The notes: generated by a model not told the origin, from the sequence alone. A DNA stretch of 64,000 nucleotides from Kaiparowitsia implicata GSE-PSE-MK54-09C (GCA_019359435.1 JAHHHI010000091.1:1-64000); one strand, 5' to 3'; shown: positions 25,259 to 35,100, counted from the first letter of the stretch. Numbers and translations are program-made.

Positions 25259-28200
25259 CACTGTGCCTCCCCTGTTTTGGCTCGCCGATGGCGAATACAG
25301 GTTAATACTAAGTCATGCACCTCGCGCAGCAGATCATCGCAACTGTGGGCGTCTTTTTGCAGAATTTGCTCAACGTATCCGTTGAGGTGCAGGTGGTCTG
25401 CTGGGGTGAGGTTGAGGGCGGTGACGACGACGATGGGGAGCGATCGCCAGTCTGGATTGTGGCGCAGTGCTGTGATGAACTGAAATCCGTCCATTTCTGG
25501 CATCATCAAATCCAGCAAGATCAAATCGGGCATAGCAACGGCTACCTGCTCTAGCCCCACGCGTCCGTTTTCGGCTTCGGCCACGGCCCAGCCTTCGCGC
25601 TCTAGCATCCGCCGAAACATAACGCGGATGGTAGGGTCATCTTCGACCAAGAGCACCTGACCGGCTCGGTCGGGCGTGTTAGACATTGCAGGCTGGTACT
25701 GCCGCAGCAGCGTGGTAAGGCGGCGATAGTCGACCGGCTTTGTGAGATAGTCGGCAGCCCCCAGGGCAAAGCCTTTGTTCTTATCATCCACAATGGTCAT
25801 CACCACAACGGGGATATCGGCCAGCTCGGGATCGGTCTTAAATGCAGACAGCACAGACCACCCATTCATGGTGGGCATCAGCACATCTAGGGTAATGGCA
25901 TCGGGACGCAGCTCCCGCGCTAGCCGCAGTCCCTCAGCCCCATCTGCCGCTGTTTCAACATGAAAGCCTTCACGCATGAGGTAGCGCTGCATCAGGTCGC
26001 GCACGGCGGGGTCATCATCGATCACCAACACGGTGCTGCCTTGGGCGATCGCCTGCCTCGACTCGTGGTGCAGCGATACACTCCCCTGACCTTGGGTCAT
26101 CTGCTCCAGATCCCGCTGAGTGTCGGCCACATTCATCGGTAGCCAAATGGTGAAGGTGCTGCCTTGTCCGGCCTCACTGGTCACGGTGATATCACCGCCC
26201 ATCATCTGACAAAAGCGGCGGCTGATCGCCAGCCCTAGCCCCGTGCCGCCATATTTGCGAGTAGTAGAAGCATCAGCCTGACTAAAGGCCTGAAACACCT
26301 TCTGCATCTGAGCCTCTGTCATGCCAATGCCTGTATCAGACACCCGAAAGCCAATGTAGGCTGGGGAAGGAGAAAGGGGGAGCGAGGACGTGGGGGGGAG
26401 GGAATGTGGATAGCGCGTAGACGGCAACACCGTGAGGGTGATGGTGCCGCGTTCGGTGAATTTAGCCGCGTTGCTCAGCAGGTTTAGCAGAGATTGCCGC
26501 ACCTTGGTGAGATCGGCATGCACCATCCCTAAGTCAGAGGGGCATTCAATCACAAAAGCATTATGGTTTTTGTCCATGGCGGGCTGAATGGTCGCTTGCA
26601 CCTCATGCACGAGTTGAGACACCTCGAAGGTTTCGAGATAGACTTCCATCTTCCCGGCTTCAATTTTGGAAATATCGAGAATGTCGTTAATCAGCGACAG
26701 CAGATGCTTACCCGCGCCGCGAATTTTCTCTAAATCTGGCACGATATCGCTATAGCCCAAGTCATCTGCATCCTCTTGCAGCATTTCGCTATAGCCGATG
26801 ATGGCGTTGAGCGGCGTTCGCAATTCGTGGCTCATGTTAGCCAAAAACTGGCTCTTGGCGCGGTTGGCGTCTTCGGCTGCTTCTTTGCTGTTGCGCAGGG
26901 TTTCTTCGGCCTGCTTGCGATCGCTAATATCCCGCTGCACAGAAATCCAATGGGTGTGGGTATTGACATCGTCTGCCACCGGAATCATCTCAAACTCCAT
27001 CCAAAATTCAGAGCCGTCTTTGCGATAGCCCACCATCTCGGCCTGGAGGGGCTGTAGCCGGGTCAGCGCTGACTGGATGCGGAAAATCTCGGTGGGGCTG
27101 GTGTTCTCACCGAGCAAAAAGTTGGGCGATCGCCCCATTACGTCTTCCAGGGTGTAGCCTGTCATCCGGGTAAAGGCAGCGTTGACATAGGCAATCTGCA
27201 ACCGCATAGACGCGTCTGACGCAATTTCTGTAATCATCACCGCGTCGCCCGTATTCACCACCACCGACTCCAGCAGGCGCAAGCGTTCTTCTTGGCGACG
27301 GCGATCGCTAACGTCAAAAATCACGCCATCTAGGCAGATCACCTGCCCCTGCTCATCCAAGATGCCGCGTCCCTTTTCGTAGAACCAGCGGATATTGCCG
27401 TCTGCATGGCGAATGCGATATTCCAGGCTGTAGGATCGATCCTCCTCTAGCGCTCGGGTAATCTCTTCAGTGACATAGTCGCTATCTTCTAGCAGAATGA
27501 TGCTGGCATAGGTGAGGTCGCGGTTGTTGATAAACGCGCTAGCCGGATAGCCCGTAATCTGCTCAACCGGGTCACTAATAAACTCCATCGTCCAGTCTTC
27601 ATCAAACACGCAGCGGTACACCGCCCCCGAAATGTTCGACAGGAGAGAGCGAAACCGCTCTTCGCGCTCGCTGAGTGCCTGATTAGCCAGTCGCCGCTGC
27701 GTGATGTCTTGCACAATACACACCAGCCCGCCATCATCTAGCGCAGTTAGCGATACCTGCTGAGGGAAGGTGCTGCCATCTTGCCGCAGCCCTTCGGCTT
27801 CGCCGCTCCAGCCGCCCTGCTGGGCAAACTGGGGCATTACCTCCGTCTGAAAGCGCTGTAGCTGCTGCGCATCGTAAAGCAGCGTCCAAGATTTGCCAAT
27901 CAGTGCGGCAGGGTCTTCATAGCCATACACTTCCGCATGCACACGGTTCATATAAATAAATTCGCCCGCTGCATTCAAGATGCCAATCCCGGTTCCCGAT
28001 GCTTCGATTGCCGTCAACTGACGGCACATAGTTAGCTCCGCTTCTTTGCGGCGGGTGATGTCTTCCACAGTGCCCTCGTAGTAGAGAAGTTGCCCATCCG
28101 CATCCCGAACCGCAATGGCTTGCTCAGCGATCCACACCACTTGGCCATCGCGACGATAGACCTGAGACTCAAACTCGGAGACCGCACCCGTTTCCTTCAT

Positions 28201-28419
28201 TAAGGTAACGAACTCCTGCCGCCGCTGTGGGTTGACATAGAGCTGATCCTGAATGTTGAGAATGGCGGCCATCATGGCCTCAGGCGACTCGTAGCCATAG
28301 ATGGCTGCCAGTGCTGCATTGACGCTAATGTATTGCCCATCAACAGTGGTTTGAAAAATTCCAGTCATGGCATTTTCAAAGATGCTGCGATATTTCTCTT
28401 CAGCGCAATGATGGGACAT
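25258..28419 (-). CDS. soluble four-PAS hybrid histidine kinase with two receivers
   Basis: About 1053 residues from ATG 28419 (MSHHCAEEKYRSIFENAM); a TTG at 28449 would add ten. Four PAS modules follow in series (about 10-130, 135-250, 255-375, 385-505), with PAC-type ends such as GTVEDITRRKEAE and SVQRDISDRKQAE. HisKA has NMSHELRTPLNAIIGYSEM; the ATPase has NLLSNAAKFT, SDTGIGM and GGTGLGLAI. Two receivers at the end have Asp in ITLDVLMPTMNG and LILLDLMMPEMDG. It is the most upstream gene of the minus-strand signalling block. The PAS pockets may bind a redox cofactor or ligand, but none can be named. Confidence 0.9.
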   Translation of the reverse strand: MSHHCAEEKYRSIFENAMTGIFQTTVDGQYISVNAALAAIYGYESPEAMMAAILNIQDQLYVNPQRRQEFVTLMKETGAVSEFESQVYRRDGQVVWIAEQAIAVRDADGQLLYYEGTVEDITRRKEAELTMCRQLTAIEASGTGIGILNAAGEFIYMNRVHAEVYGYEDPAALIGKSWTLLYDAQQLQRFQTEVMPQFAQQGGWSGEAEGLRQDGSTFPQQVSLTALDDGGLVCIVQDITQRRLANQALSEREERFRSLLSNISGAVYRCVFDEDWTMEFISDPVEQITGYPASAFINNRDLTYASIILLEDSDYVTEEITRALEEDRSYSLEYRIRHADGNIRWFYEKGRGILDEQGQVICLDGVIFDVSDRRRQEERLRLLESVVVNTGDAVMITEIASDASMRLQIAYVNAAFTRMTGYTLEDVMGRSPNFLLGENTSPTEIFRIQSALTRLQPLQAEMVGYRKDGSEFWMEFEMIPVADDVNTHTHWISVQRDISDRKQAEETLRNSKEAAEDANRAKSQFLANMSHELRTPLNAIIGYSEMLQEDADDLGYSDIVPDLEKIRGAGKHLLSLINDILDISKIEAGKMEVYLETFEVSQLVHEVQATIQPAMDKNHNAFVIECPSDLGMVHADLTKVRQSLLNLLSNAAKFTERGTITLTVLPSTRYPHSLPPTSSLPLSPSPAYIGFRVSDTGIGMTEAQMQKVFQAFSQADASTTRKYGGTGLGLAISRRFCQMMGGDITVTSEAGQGSTFTIWLPMNVADTQRDLEQMTQGQGSVSLHHESRQAIAQGSTVLVIDDDPAVRDLMQRYLMREGFHVETAADGAEGLRLARELRPDAITLDVLMPTMNGWSVLSAFKTDPELADIPVVVMTIVDDKNKGFALGAADYLTKPVDYRRLTTLLRQYQPAMSNTPDRAGQVLLVEDDPTIRVMFRRMLEREGWAVAEAENGRVGLEQVAVAMPDLILLDLMMPEMDGFQFITALRHNPDWRSLPIVVVTALNLTPADHLHLNGYVEQILQKDAHSCDDLLREVHDLVLTCIRHRRAKTGEAQ

Positions 28420-28928
28420 TTCGAGTTTTTCCAGGAAAAGGGCAATCAATCAGGACTAATAGAGCTGATCTATGGCAACCCAGCACACCCTGAGACGCTT
28501 GAGCGAGGATCGGCAGTGGCAAGATGGAGTCAGCTTCCGCCAGAGGTTTCACCGCGAGGCTGTCATCAAAAAACACGCCTAGCAACGAGACAGGCTCGAC
28601 CGAGGCCCGCTGTGGTAAATCCATGGGCTTGGGTGTCGCTCCCTCACACTATTTCTCGGCAAGATTGTTCCCTACAAGCTCAACAGCCGTTCGCCTCTAC
28701 GGTATGACGGCGGGTTGATGTGGGGGTTCTATAGCAAAAATTGCCGACGAGAGCTGCCTGTGGTTTCAGGATGCCCAAATCCTCGGTATTCTCAACGAGA
28801 GGGGGCGTTGGGGATTTGGGGTCGAGGAAGCTTGGAGGGGGTGTCAGCCAGCCCTCAACCCGGCCCTGAAACCCTCAAAACCCCACGGCCCAGTTGATTC
28901 TGCACACCCTAGACGGTGGGAGAGTTTC
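28420..28928. other. intergenic region between the kinase operon and folP
   Basis: About 500 bases, divergent promoters expected for the kinase operon (minus) and folP (plus). Short open frames present are not recognisable. No hairpin with a T-tract was seen. Confidence 0.45.
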
Positions 28929-29789
28929 ATGTGGATATTTCCAAATGCTGAGCCCTGGGTTTGGGGCGATCGCACCTATTTGATGGGGGTGCTCAACGTA
29001 ACGCCTGACAGCTTTAGCGATGGGGGTGAGTTTGCAGTGCTAGAGGCGGCGATCGCCCAAGCGCACCATCTAGCGATTAATGGAGCAGACCTGCTGGATG
29101 TAGGCGGGGAATCCGCACGGCCCAATGCCGCAGCAGTGTCGTTAGACGACGAGATGCAGCGGGTGATTCCCGTGATTCAGGCGATCCGCCAGGGCACGGC
29201 CCAGGCCCCGCCGCTGACGATACCCATTTCGATTGATACCACCAAAGCGGCGATCGCCCGAGCGGCGGTTCAGGCTGGCGCAACTATCGTCAACGATGTG
29301 TCGGGGGCCACCTACGATCCAGACATGCTAACGGTGGTGGCGGAATTGGGCGTTCCCCTCGTGCTGATGCACCTGCGGGGCACCCCAAAAACCATGCAGC
29401 AGCTCACAGACTATGGTGATGTGGTGCAAGAGGTGGGTGAGTTTTTGCAGCAGCGCATTGAGGCGGCGATCGCCGCTGGCGTTTCTCCCCATCACATTGC
29501 GATTGACCCTGGCATCGGGTTTGCCAAAACCCCGCAGCAAAGCCTAGAGCTGCTGCGGCGATTGCCAGAACTCAAGGCACTCGGCTATCCGGTGCTGGTC
29601 GGCGTGTCGCGCAAAAGCTTTCTTGGCAAGGTGCTAGACCAACCTGACCCCAAACAACGCCTGTGGGGAACTGCCGCCGCTTGTACGGGGGCGATCGCCG
29701 CTGGAGCCGATATTCTGCGCGTTCACGATTTGCCGCAACTCTGGGACGTGGCGCGGGTTGCCGATGCCATCTGGCGGCATAGGCCATGA
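28929..29789 (+). CDS. folP: dihydropteroate synthase
   Basis: 286 residues, full length. FolP condenses p-aminobenzoate with the pterin pyrophosphate in folate synthesis in the cytoplasm. TIM-barrel signatures are in order: MGVLNVTPDSFSDGG (about 19), DLLDVGGESARP, ISIDTTKA, IVNDVSGA, IAIDPGIGFAKT, GVSRKSFLG and ILRVHD near the end. The start MWIFPNAEPW follows the intergenic region directly. A hairpin lies 23 bases after the stop. No other folate gene is adjacent. Confidence 0.95.
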   Translation: MWIFPNAEPWVWGDRTYLMGVLNVTPDSFSDGGEFAVLEAAIAQAHHLAINGADLLDVGGESARPNAAAVSLDDEMQRVIPVIQAIRQGTAQAPPLTIPISIDTTKAAIARAAVQAGATIVNDVSGATYDPDMLTVVAELGVPLVLMHLRGTPKTMQQLTDYGDVVQEVGEFLQQRIEAAIAAGVSPHHIAIDPGIGFAKTPQQSLELLRRLPELKALGYPVLVGVSRKSFLGKVLDQPDPKQRLWGTAAACTGAIAAGADILRVHDLPQLWDVARVADAIWRHRP

Positions 29790-29812
29790 CTTGCCCCTCC
29801 TTTAAAGCCAAA

Positions 29813-29842
29813 AGCCTGGAGGGAACCACTCCCCTCCAGGCT
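29813..29842 (+). terminator. hairpin after folP
   Basis: AGCCTGGAGGG (29813-29823) pairs perfectly with CCCTCCAGGCT (29832-29842). There is no long T-tract, so it may be a stabilising hairpin as much as an intrinsic terminator. Confidence 0.6.
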
Positions 29843-29867
29843 CTGATGCGACCTGAGATGCATGCCA

Positions 29868-29900
29868 ATCGCTATCCATCGCTATCCATCGCTATCAATC
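29868..29900. repeat. short tandem repeat, 10-bp unit
   Basis: Three consecutive copies of a GCTATCCATC-like unit (29871-29900; the last has one change). No function is evident. Confidence 0.6.
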
Positions 29901-30025
29901 ACCAACGGCTCCAGTCGCTAACCGATCACAAGACTCTATCTGAACTCTGACGCTGACAAGACACCCGTGCAGCGGCAATGTAGGGCTGTCGTCATGCTCC
30001 GTAAACTCACGATAGCCTCGCGAAA

Positions 30026-30325
30026 CTAGGCTTTTGCCGCCTCAGTCGATACTCCAGTGCCGCTAACCTCATCGCCACCCTCATCGCCACTGCGGCGAGA
30101 CTTGAGCGATCGCACCTGCTGCACCAGCAATGGCGAAAGTTCTGAGATCAGCAGCGAGACCAGCAGGGCATCGTCGAGCTGCCCCACGAGAGGAATCGCA
30201 TCGGGCAAAATATCCAGAGGATTAATCAAGTAAGCCAGTGCCCCCGCCAGCACCCACCAGCGGTGTTTAGGGTGAGCCAGCAGTTTGCGTAAGAGTTGAT
30301 AGAGAGGGCGAGCAAAAAATTTCAT
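30026..30325 (-). CDS. DUF1232 / YkvA-family small membrane protein
   Basis: 99 residues from ATG 30325 (MKFFARPLYQLLRKLLAHPKH); the frame reaches back to 30355 but the family begins here. The DUF1232 core is clear: WVLAGALAYLINPLDILPDAIPLVGQLDDALLVSLLI. Its PxDxxPDxxPxxGxxDD motif sits beside one or two membrane segments. The charged tail (LKSRRSGDEGGDE) is variable. The family is widespread; its role is unknown. The gene stands alone. Confidence 0.85.
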   Translation of the reverse strand: MKFFARPLYQLLRKLLAHPKHRWWVLAGALAYLINPLDILPDAIPLVGQLDDALLVSLLISELSPLLVQQVRSLKSRRSGDEGGDEVSGTGVSTEAAKA

Positions 30326-31060
30326 AGGTGTTCCACACACAACACCTTCGATCATCGCGGATTGGCTGGGTAGATGACGGGTTGATCAGGTGTGGATCGC
30401 ATCCCTAAAGCAGGTGTGGAAAGCCTCCGGCGGGAGTCGGTGAACGCATTAAGCCAGAGAAGGGGCGATCGCTCCTCCTCTGATCACATCGGGTACATCC
30501 CACGTTTGCAACCCTCACCCTTGTATCTTAATAACCAGGACGGTAGAAAGGCTTTGAATCCGGCTCCTCTTCTCCCAAAACGAGAGAAGGGCTGGGGGAT
30601 GAGGGCAAACTTGCAAAACTGGGATGCACTCATCACATCCAACTCACATCCAACTCACATCGGACTCACTATCTAACCCAAACCGAGCTGAAGCAGTGAG
30701 AGGATTTGCAGTGAGAAGATTTTAGGAGCGCTACATTAGCCCAAACCCGTCCAACCTTCTCAAGATGCTGCACGATGGGCCTATACCCTGCTGACCCGCG
30801 CCATTTTTCTATCTTGTTGAACTTGCATTCCGATCCATCATTCCCTACCATCAGCGTAGATCTGGGTTGTGGCATAGCGCCGCAGGCTCCACCAGTCAAA
30901 CCCAACCATTGACCCAGTGCATTGAGGGTCAGCGACTTCGTCTCTAGGCACCTTGCCCGAAAGTCTGGTGCACGTTGCTGCTGGTAGTATCATTTGTCCG
31001 CTTCTCCCGTAGGCTGCACCTGTCGTCAAGTTTTTCTATCCTTTTCCAGGAATCTTCGCC
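30326..31060. other. intergenic region with a small tandem repeat, no gene seen
   Basis: About 735 bases. An 11-bp unit (CACATCCAACT) is repeated three times at 30634-30666, the third copy with two changes. A segment around 30838-31029 has an open minus-strand frame without a known family. The last 60 bases carry a possible ribosome site (CCAGGAA) for the transketolase gene. Confidence 0.5.
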
Positions 31061-32968
31061 ATGAGTAACGTCTCTTTCCCTATCGACCTCAGTGCCTACA
31101 AACCCGTCACCCTAGACTCCGCGACACCCACACTCACCGCTGATCAGCGCAGTGCTCTGATATCCAACATTCAGCTCTGTCGTGATGCGCTAGTCTTCTT
31201 CACCTCCACAGGTGCAGCCCATGGTGTCGGCGGGCACACAGGCGGCCCCTACGACACTGTCCCTGAAGTGATGATTCTGGATGCGCTCTTCCGCAGCCAT
31301 CCTGACCAGTTTGTGCCCACCTTCTTTGATGAAGCAGGGCATCGTGTCGGCACGCAGTACTTAATGTCTGTTTTGCGGGGGCACATGCCTGCTGAGCACT
31401 TGATGCAATACCGCATGCCCCATGCCAAACTACCTGGGCACCCCGAGCTTCGCCTGACCCCCGGCGTGGAATTTAGCTCGGGACGGTTGGGCCACATGTG
31501 GCCTTATGTCAACGGCGTAGCGCTAGCAAACCCTGGCAAAACCGTATTCTGCTTAGGCTCTGATGGGTCGCAGCAAGAGGGCAACGATGCCGAAGCCGCC
31601 CGCCTTGCCGTGGCGCAGCACATCAACGTCAAGCTGATTATTGATGATAACGATGTCACCATTGCTGGACATCCCTCCAAGTATTTGCCAGGCTATAGCG
31701 TTAAGCAAACCCTAGAGGGGCATGGCCTGAAGGTGTTGGAAGTGAATGGCGAAGATATCGATGCGCTCTATGCCGCTATCTGCGAAGCCATCAACACACC
31801 GGGCCCCATGGCCATCATTTGCAAGCGCCCCATGTGCCCCGGCATCGAAGGGCTAGAAGGCTCAAACCACGGGCATGACGTTATTTCGGTGAAGATGGCG
31901 CTGCAATACCTTGAGTCCAAGGGGCACACTGCCGCAGTGGACTACCTCAAAGCGATCAAAAAGCCCAGCAATCCTGATACGTTTCTCGGCATTAGCGAAA
32001 CCTGGGACTCCAATCGCAACGTGTTTGGCGATGCAGTCAACAGCGCACTGAGCCAAATGAGCGAAGCCGATCGCAAAGCCAAGGTGCTGGTGATTGACAG
32101 CGACCTAGAAGGCTCTTGCGGGCTGAAGAAAATCCACGATGCTTATCCTGAGGTGTTTATCCCGTCTGGGATTATGGAGCGGGGTAACTTGTCTGCGGCT
32201 GCGGGCTTTGGCATGCAGGAGGGCAAACAGGGAATTTTTGCCACGTTTGCGGCCTTTTTGGAAATGTGTGTTTCCGAGATTACGATGGCGCGGCTGAACT
32301 TCTCCAACCTGCTCTGCCACTTCTCTCACTCGGGCATTGATGACATGGCTGATAACACCTGTCACTTTGGCATCAACAATTTCTTTGCGGATAACGGGTT
32401 GGATGACGCCTATGACACCAAGCTCTACTTCCCAGCTGATGCAAATCAGATGCGGGCTGTGGTGGCGGCAATCTTCCATGATCCGGGGCTGCGGTTCATC
32501 TTCTCTACTCGGTCAAAAACGCCGATTTTGCTCGACAGCACGGGTAAGGAACTGTATGGCGAAGGCTACCGCTTTACACCTGGAAAAGATGAGGTGGTAC
32601 GCGAAGGAACTGCGGGCTACATTGTCAGCTTTGGCGATGCCTTGTATCGGTCGCTCGACGCAGTGGAGCGACTGAAGCAAGAGGGGCTGGATGTGGGTCT
32701 GATTAATAAGCCCACGCTCAACGTGGTCGATGAAGAGACGATGGCGCTAGTGGGGAAGGCTCCCTTTGTGCTGACGGTAGAGTGCTTTAACCGCAAGACC
32801 GGGTTGGGTAGCCGGTTTGGCTCTTGGCTACTAGAACGGGGGTATACGCCAAAATTCGGTTATTTGGGCACCCATCAAGAGGGCAGTGGGGGGCTGTGGG
32901 AACAGTTCCCGCATCAGGGGCTAGATCCTGCGGGAATTATGGCCAAGGCTAAGAAGTTGGCGGGGTAG
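31061..32968 (+). CDS. transketolase-like protein, divergent from the Calvin-cycle enzyme
   Basis: 635 residues with the three transketolase parts. The thiamine-diphosphate domain has GVGGHTGGPYDTVPEVMILDAL and the GSDGSQQEGNDAE motif with Asn in IDDNDVTIAGHPS. The pyrimidine-binding domain (about 330-500) has LVIDSDLEGSCG and SGIMERGNLSAAAGFG, with the catalytic-type Glu. The C-terminal domain has GLINKPTLNVVDEETM. The substrate-channel loop reads CHFSHSGIDDMADNTCHFG instead of the usual GEDGPTHQP-type loop. The housekeeping cyanobacterial enzyme starts quite differently, so this is likely a second transketolase of changed specificity. The gene contains no GCGATCGC site in 1.9 kb. Confidence 0.82.
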   Translation: MSNVSFPIDLSAYKPVTLDSATPTLTADQRSALISNIQLCRDALVFFTSTGAAHGVGGHTGGPYDTVPEVMILDALFRSHPDQFVPTFFDEAGHRVGTQYLMSVLRGHMPAEHLMQYRMPHAKLPGHPELRLTPGVEFSSGRLGHMWPYVNGVALANPGKTVFCLGSDGSQQEGNDAEAARLAVAQHINVKLIIDDNDVTIAGHPSKYLPGYSVKQTLEGHGLKVLEVNGEDIDALYAAICEAINTPGPMAIICKRPMCPGIEGLEGSNHGHDVISVKMALQYLESKGHTAAVDYLKAIKKPSNPDTFLGISETWDSNRNVFGDAVNSALSQMSEADRKAKVLVIDSDLEGSCGLKKIHDAYPEVFIPSGIMERGNLSAAAGFGMQEGKQGIFATFAAFLEMCVSEITMARLNFSNLLCHFSHSGIDDMADNTCHFGINNFFADNGLDDAYDTKLYFPADANQMRAVVAAIFHDPGLRFIFSTRSKTPILLDSTGKELYGEGYRFTPGKDEVVREGTAGYIVSFGDALYRSLDAVERLKQEGLDVGLINKPTLNVVDEETMALVGKAPFVLTVECFNRKTGLGSRFGSWLLERGYTPKFGYLGTHQEGSGGLWEQFPHQGLDPAGIMAKAKKLAG

Positions 32969-33082
32969 AGTCTGCCGTTACGCGGCTGGTGGAACTGGTA
33001 GTGGTGATGGGGCGATCGCACGACTCGCCCCATCAGTTTGTTTAGGTAAGTTCGTTAGGCAAGTTTGATTAGGCTTGCAGTC

Positions 33083-33244
33083 TCAGAACAGTTTTAGAAC
33101 AAACTCAATTCGGCGGCTCATCTGTTCCGCGGGTTCATCAGGCGCATCGCTAGGGCGACTTTGCAACCAAGCAAACATGGCAGATGTAGCCACCATCACA
33201 ACGGTAACCATCAATACGAGCTGGAGCATGATGCTGTAGCGCAT
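33083..33244 (-). CDS. 53-residue putative single-span membrane protein
   Basis: A short frame from ATG 33244 to TGA 33083. It reads MRYSIMLQLVLMVTVV, then MVATSAMFAWLQSRPSDA, then a charged tail (DEPAEQMSRRIEFVLKLF). Residues 5-27 form one clear membrane helix; the tail is soluble. It has no recognised family. It lies convergent to the transketolase gene (stop at 32968) and just downstream of the ferric-reductase-like gene on the same strand. The ribosome site is weak. The clean helix-plus-amphipathic-tail design argues for a real gene. Confidence 0.5.
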   Translation of the reverse strand: MRYSIMLQLVLMVTVVMVATSAMFAWLQSRPSDAPDEPAEQMSRRIEFVLKLF

Positions 33245-33348
33245 GGGTTTAATCTCACGGACTGCTTGATTCCCTAATCAACGGCCTACTTATGGCCTGT
33301 AAAATTATCTTGTTGGCAAGACCAAAACCTAAACGCAAGTTCAGCCCA

Positions 33349-34695
33349 TCAAACCATGTTGAAATGTTCCATGTGAATGTTGGTGACAGGCACCTCTAAA
33401 TCGTGCAGAGCGGCTTCCACCGCATCCATCATCACGGGTGCGGCGCAGATAAAATATTGCCGAGTGCCTCGGCGACGGGGCAAGTAGCGCTCTAGCAAAT
33501 CTCGATCTACATACCCAGTGTCTCCCGTCCAGTCTTCTGGGGGTTCGCGCAGCACATACACCACCTTAAGGTTGATCCGCTGGCTTATCTCACCTAGCTC
33601 ATCGCGGAAGGTGATGTCATCCCAACTTTTGGCAGCATAAATCAACAGGTAGGGGCGTTCGTCGTCGCCGCGCTGGGCGTGGGTCAGCATCATGCTCATA
33701 AAGGGCGTAATGCCAATGCCGCCCGCAATAAACACAAACCCAGAGGTGTCTTCGTAGCGATCGCTCGTAAACACTCCATAGGGGCCATCTAAATAAGCTT
33801 TGGTTCCTGGTTTCACATCTTTAATTCCCTGGGTAAAGTCACCTAACGCCTTAATGCTAAACTCCAGCCGCTCGGAATTGTCGCCGTTAGACGACATTGA
33901 GAAGGGATGCTCGCGCATCCGAAATGGAGAAATGTCGAGCGTGATCCAGGCAAACTGCCCAGGATTGAAGGTAAACCCTGGGTGACCGTGGGGTCGCAGT
34001 GCTAGCGTCCAGGTGTCCCCTCGCTGCTCAATCACCTCTTCCACCAGATACGGCTTTTTCAACATCAGCCAGGGCTTAACAACGCGCACATAGACCCATA
34101 GCCATAACGCGGTTAGGGCGATCGCCGACCACAGCAGTACCTTCCAAAATAGCGACAGATAATAGCTGACACCCAAAATATGCGCTAACCCGAACGACAG
34201 CGCCAGCACTGCAAACAGGCCATGCAAAATGCGCCAGGTTTCATAGGGAATCTTTAACCGCTGTCGCCAGATAGACGTCGCAATCAACGCCGTAAGTGCC
34301 AACGTTGCGGCTACCGCAAAGCGGGCGCGCCATGGAGCTTCCAGCACATTTAGCAGTCCCAACGTCTCTGGGTCTTCGATAAACAAAATCACTGGATGCA
34401 CCAGGATAAACACAAACGCCACAATCGAGGTGTAGCGGTGAAACTGCAAAATAATATCAACACCGTAAGATGCTTCAATCCGGTTGATTCGAGCGGTAAG
34501 GGCAAACTGTAGGGCCATCATCGCCAGGCCAATAAACCCCAACGCAACCGAAAACTCAACCCACCAACCTCGATCAGCATTGGGCGTTGGTGGATATAGC
34601 AGCAACACCAGCAGAGGAAATACTGTGCATACCAAGTAAGTAGTAATCCAAAACAGCGCCACCGCAATGGGACTGCGCATCAGCAGGCTTTTCAT
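33349..34695 (-). CDS. ferric-reductase-like membrane flavocytochrome (NAD(P)H oxidase family)
   Basis: 448 residues. The N-terminal half has six membrane helices, with bis-histidine pairs for two haems in LQFHRYTSIVAFVFILVHPV and RILHGLFAVLALSFGLAHIL. The C-terminal half is an FNR-like domain: FAD-binding REHPFSMSS and nucleotide-binding GGIGITPFMSMM, with FICAAPVMMDAVE near the end. Electrons pass from NAD(P)H via FAD and haem across the membrane to Fe(III) or oxygen. The reduced target is not determined. It is a single gene in its orientation, with the 53-residue peptide downstream. Confidence 0.88.
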   Translation of the reverse strand: MKSLLMRSPIAVALFWITTYLVCTVFPLLVLLLYPPTPNADRGWWVEFSVALGFIGLAMMALQFALTARINRIEASYGVDIILQFHRYTSIVAFVFILVHPVILFIEDPETLGLLNVLEAPWRARFAVAATLALTALIATSIWRQRLKIPYETWRILHGLFAVLALSFGLAHILGVSYYLSLFWKVLLWSAIALTALWLWVYVRVVKPWLMLKKPYLVEEVIEQRGDTWTLALRPHGHPGFTFNPGQFAWITLDISPFRMREHPFSMSSNGDNSERLEFSIKALGDFTQGIKDVKPGTKAYLDGPYGVFTSDRYEDTSGFVFIAGGIGITPFMSMMLTHAQRGDDERPYLLIYAAKSWDDITFRDELGEISQRINLKVVYVLREPPEDWTGDTGYVDRDLLERYLPRRRGTRQYFICAAPVMMDAVEAALHDLEVPVTNIHMEHFNMV

Positions 34696-34911
34696 ACAGG
34701 AGAATGAACGAAAGATTCTTCTACAAACTATCAGATCCCCTACCTACGACATCCTTCAAAAAGCAGAGATTGTATCTGACGAGAGAATGAGTGGACATCT
34801 CCGCGCTCACTCTGCTGCTGGGTTCTGTTTCTAGAAAAAATCTCACCTTAAACTTGCATCTTTAATAATGCCAAGACTTATACACTGCGTGTAGCATCCT
34901 GGAAGCTTTAG

Positions 34912-34946
34912 GCAATTTTGGGGAGGCCTAGTCTCCCCAAAGTTGC
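34912..34946. terminator. strong hairpin downstream of the amylase gene
   Basis: GCAATTTTGGGGAG (34912-34925) pairs with CTCCCCAAAGTTGC (34933-34946) with one wobble mismatch around a GCCTAGT loop. It may end the amylase transcript. No T-tract follows on either strand. Confidence 0.5.
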
Positions 34947-35100
34947 CCAATTGCGTAAATTCTAAATACTTCGTTTAGCCGCTTATAGCTAAGCCACAAG
35001 CAGACAAACTAAGCATTGATTCCATCAGAGGCGTATCTGAAACTCCTTCTAATTAGCACTGCATCAACAGTGCAAATGACCCCTAACGCAAGCCGTCGCT

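Noticed and set aside
29868-30666. tandem repeats as a CRISPR array
   Set aside because: Units are only 10-11 bases with no spacers, and no cas genes are near.
30838-31029. 63-residue minus-strand frame upstream of the transketolase
   Set aside because: Some coding-like look but no known family and no start context.
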